DNA of 64,000 bases from a virus, in IMG/VR virus record IMGVR_UViG_3300049489_000707, positions 62,001 through 126,000 of that record; one strand, given 5' to 3'. A program made the position numbers and the translations under genes. Positions 63,536 through 64,000 of this stretch are shown piece by piece (within the stretch, counting starts at the first letter, position 1; every line of letters begins with the position of its first letter). Below the pieces are notes generated by a model. The model did not search any database. It had not been told where the DNA came from and saw only the letters and a program-made list of their open reading frames with translations.

Positions 63536-64000
63536 CTTGCCCTTCTTGCCGAGGGTGTCTTCGTCTCCAATCCACGAAGCTTCGTTGGGGTCGACCTCAT
63601 CCGGAAGCTTCCCGGCACCGATGATCTTGAAGCCCTGGGCGTTCGGGTCGAGCACCCCAGGCGCCTGGGAGGCAAAGTGGGTGACGCGGGGGTCGATGCT
63701 TTTCGGCCAGTACTGACGCACGTAGCCGGTGATGGTCAGGTAGCGGCTGAACACCATTTCCGCCTCGAAGTACTCGTTGCGGTCGAAGTCGGTGCTGTTG
63801 ACGACAGAGCGTTCGAACCCACGAGCTTCGAGCAGGGCTTGCTTGTAACGCAGGAGGACAAAGACGAGGATGGAGTGCAGCCAGGTCAGGTAGACGGGCT
63901 CTCCAGAAACATGAACGCCGATGAGGTAGTTCTCACGGTAGGCGACAGACTCCAGCTGGGTGACGTAGCTGGGTTTCTGGCCACGGATGACCGAACCGGT
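63533..64000 (-). CDS. Virion protein, 5' end beyond window
   Basis: The last 155 codons of a gene entering from the right edge. Alpha/beta sequence with AYRENYLIGVHVSGEP, YLTWLHSILVFVLLRYKQ and ITGYVRQYWPKSIDPR near the end. Its place immediately before the HELAH protein and the sheath suggests a neck or tail-completion protein. I do not recognise a family. Confidence 0.5.
   Translation of the reverse strand, partial: TGSVIRGQKPSYVTQLESVAYRENYLIGVHVSGEPVYLTWLHSILVFVLLRYKQALLEARGFERSVVNSTDFDRNEYFEAEMVFSRYLTITGYVRQYWPKSIDPRVTHFASQAPGVLDPNAQGFKIIGAGKLPDEVDPNEASWIGDEDTLGKKGK

Noticed and set aside
1-64000. CRISPR arrays, tRNA genes, integrase or transposon ends
   Set aside because: I saw no regularly spaced repeats, cloverleaf-like sequence, recombinase motifs or flanking inverted repeats. 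A tRNAscan run would be needed to exclude a tRNA fully.

Overview
The window is part of the genome of a large tailed phage with a contractile tail (myovirus type). Evidence: a tail sheath and tube pair, a tape-measure protein, a gp5-like spike, a gp27-like hub, a LysM/gp25-like wedge protein, a giant baseplate-J protein and a series of fibre proteins. Base composition is GC-rich, genes are packed with 1 to 4 base overlaps, and I see no tRNA, rRNA, integrase, transposase or CRISPR array. A lipobox-bearing lipoprotein and Shine-Dalgarno sites of the AAGGAG type point to a bacterial host. The exact host cannot be read from the sequence.

Layout. (1) Positions 1-32,735, minus strand: the distal tail module. 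In transcription order it runs tail chaperone candidates, tape measure, hub, spike, a GIY-YIG endonuclease, a small fibre-tip-like protein, the LysM/gp25-like wedge, baseplate J, two related adhesin-like proteins, a BppU-like protein, a 1,329-residue repetitive fibre, a second protein with the same C-terminal domain, an Ig-like protein, a 1,635-residue Kelch/LamG protein, a second tail-tube-like protein and an incomplete tail protein. A plus-strand endonuclease VII-like HNH gene sits inside this block. (2) Positions 32,848-53,041, plus strand: about 56 small, tightly coupled genes. Most are unknown. Recognisable ones are an SprT-like metalloprotein, a Thg1-like 3'-5' polymerase, an Rnl1-type RNA ligase, a P-loop kinase, RNase H, a MNT-type nucleotidyltransferase, a SLOG-fold protein and an AAA+ ATPase. 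(3) Positions 53,004-57,476: a secreted trypsin-like lipoprotein (minus), three small plus-strand genes, then minus-strand small zinc proteins, a holin/XhlA-like pair and a deoxyribosyltransferase-like protein. (4) Positions 57,554-64,000, minus strand: tail tube, tail sheath, a 962-residue protein with an HELAH zinc-protease motif, and the 3' end of another virion gene.

Two promoter classes can be read by eye. The plus-strand small-gene block carries sigma70-like sites (TTGACA, 17-18 bases, TAGAAC-like). In nearly all of them the start codon lies only 6-9 bases after the -10, so the mRNAs should be leaderless. The minus-strand structural units are each preceded by a short element, YAATCTT. 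At five loci, including a divergent pair near 53.8 kb, the start codon also lies 5-7 bases after its hexamer, which suggests a late-promoter -10 element.

The most unusual content is a scattered RNA-repair set (Thg1-like polymerase, RNA ligase, kinase, nucleotidyltransferase), a metalloprotease-like virion protein with a possible in-frame internal gene, a phage-encoded secreted serine protease, paralogous tail-tube proteins, a Kelch propeller protein carrying a LamG-like domain, and a conserved phage protein family that appears to be split into two genes.
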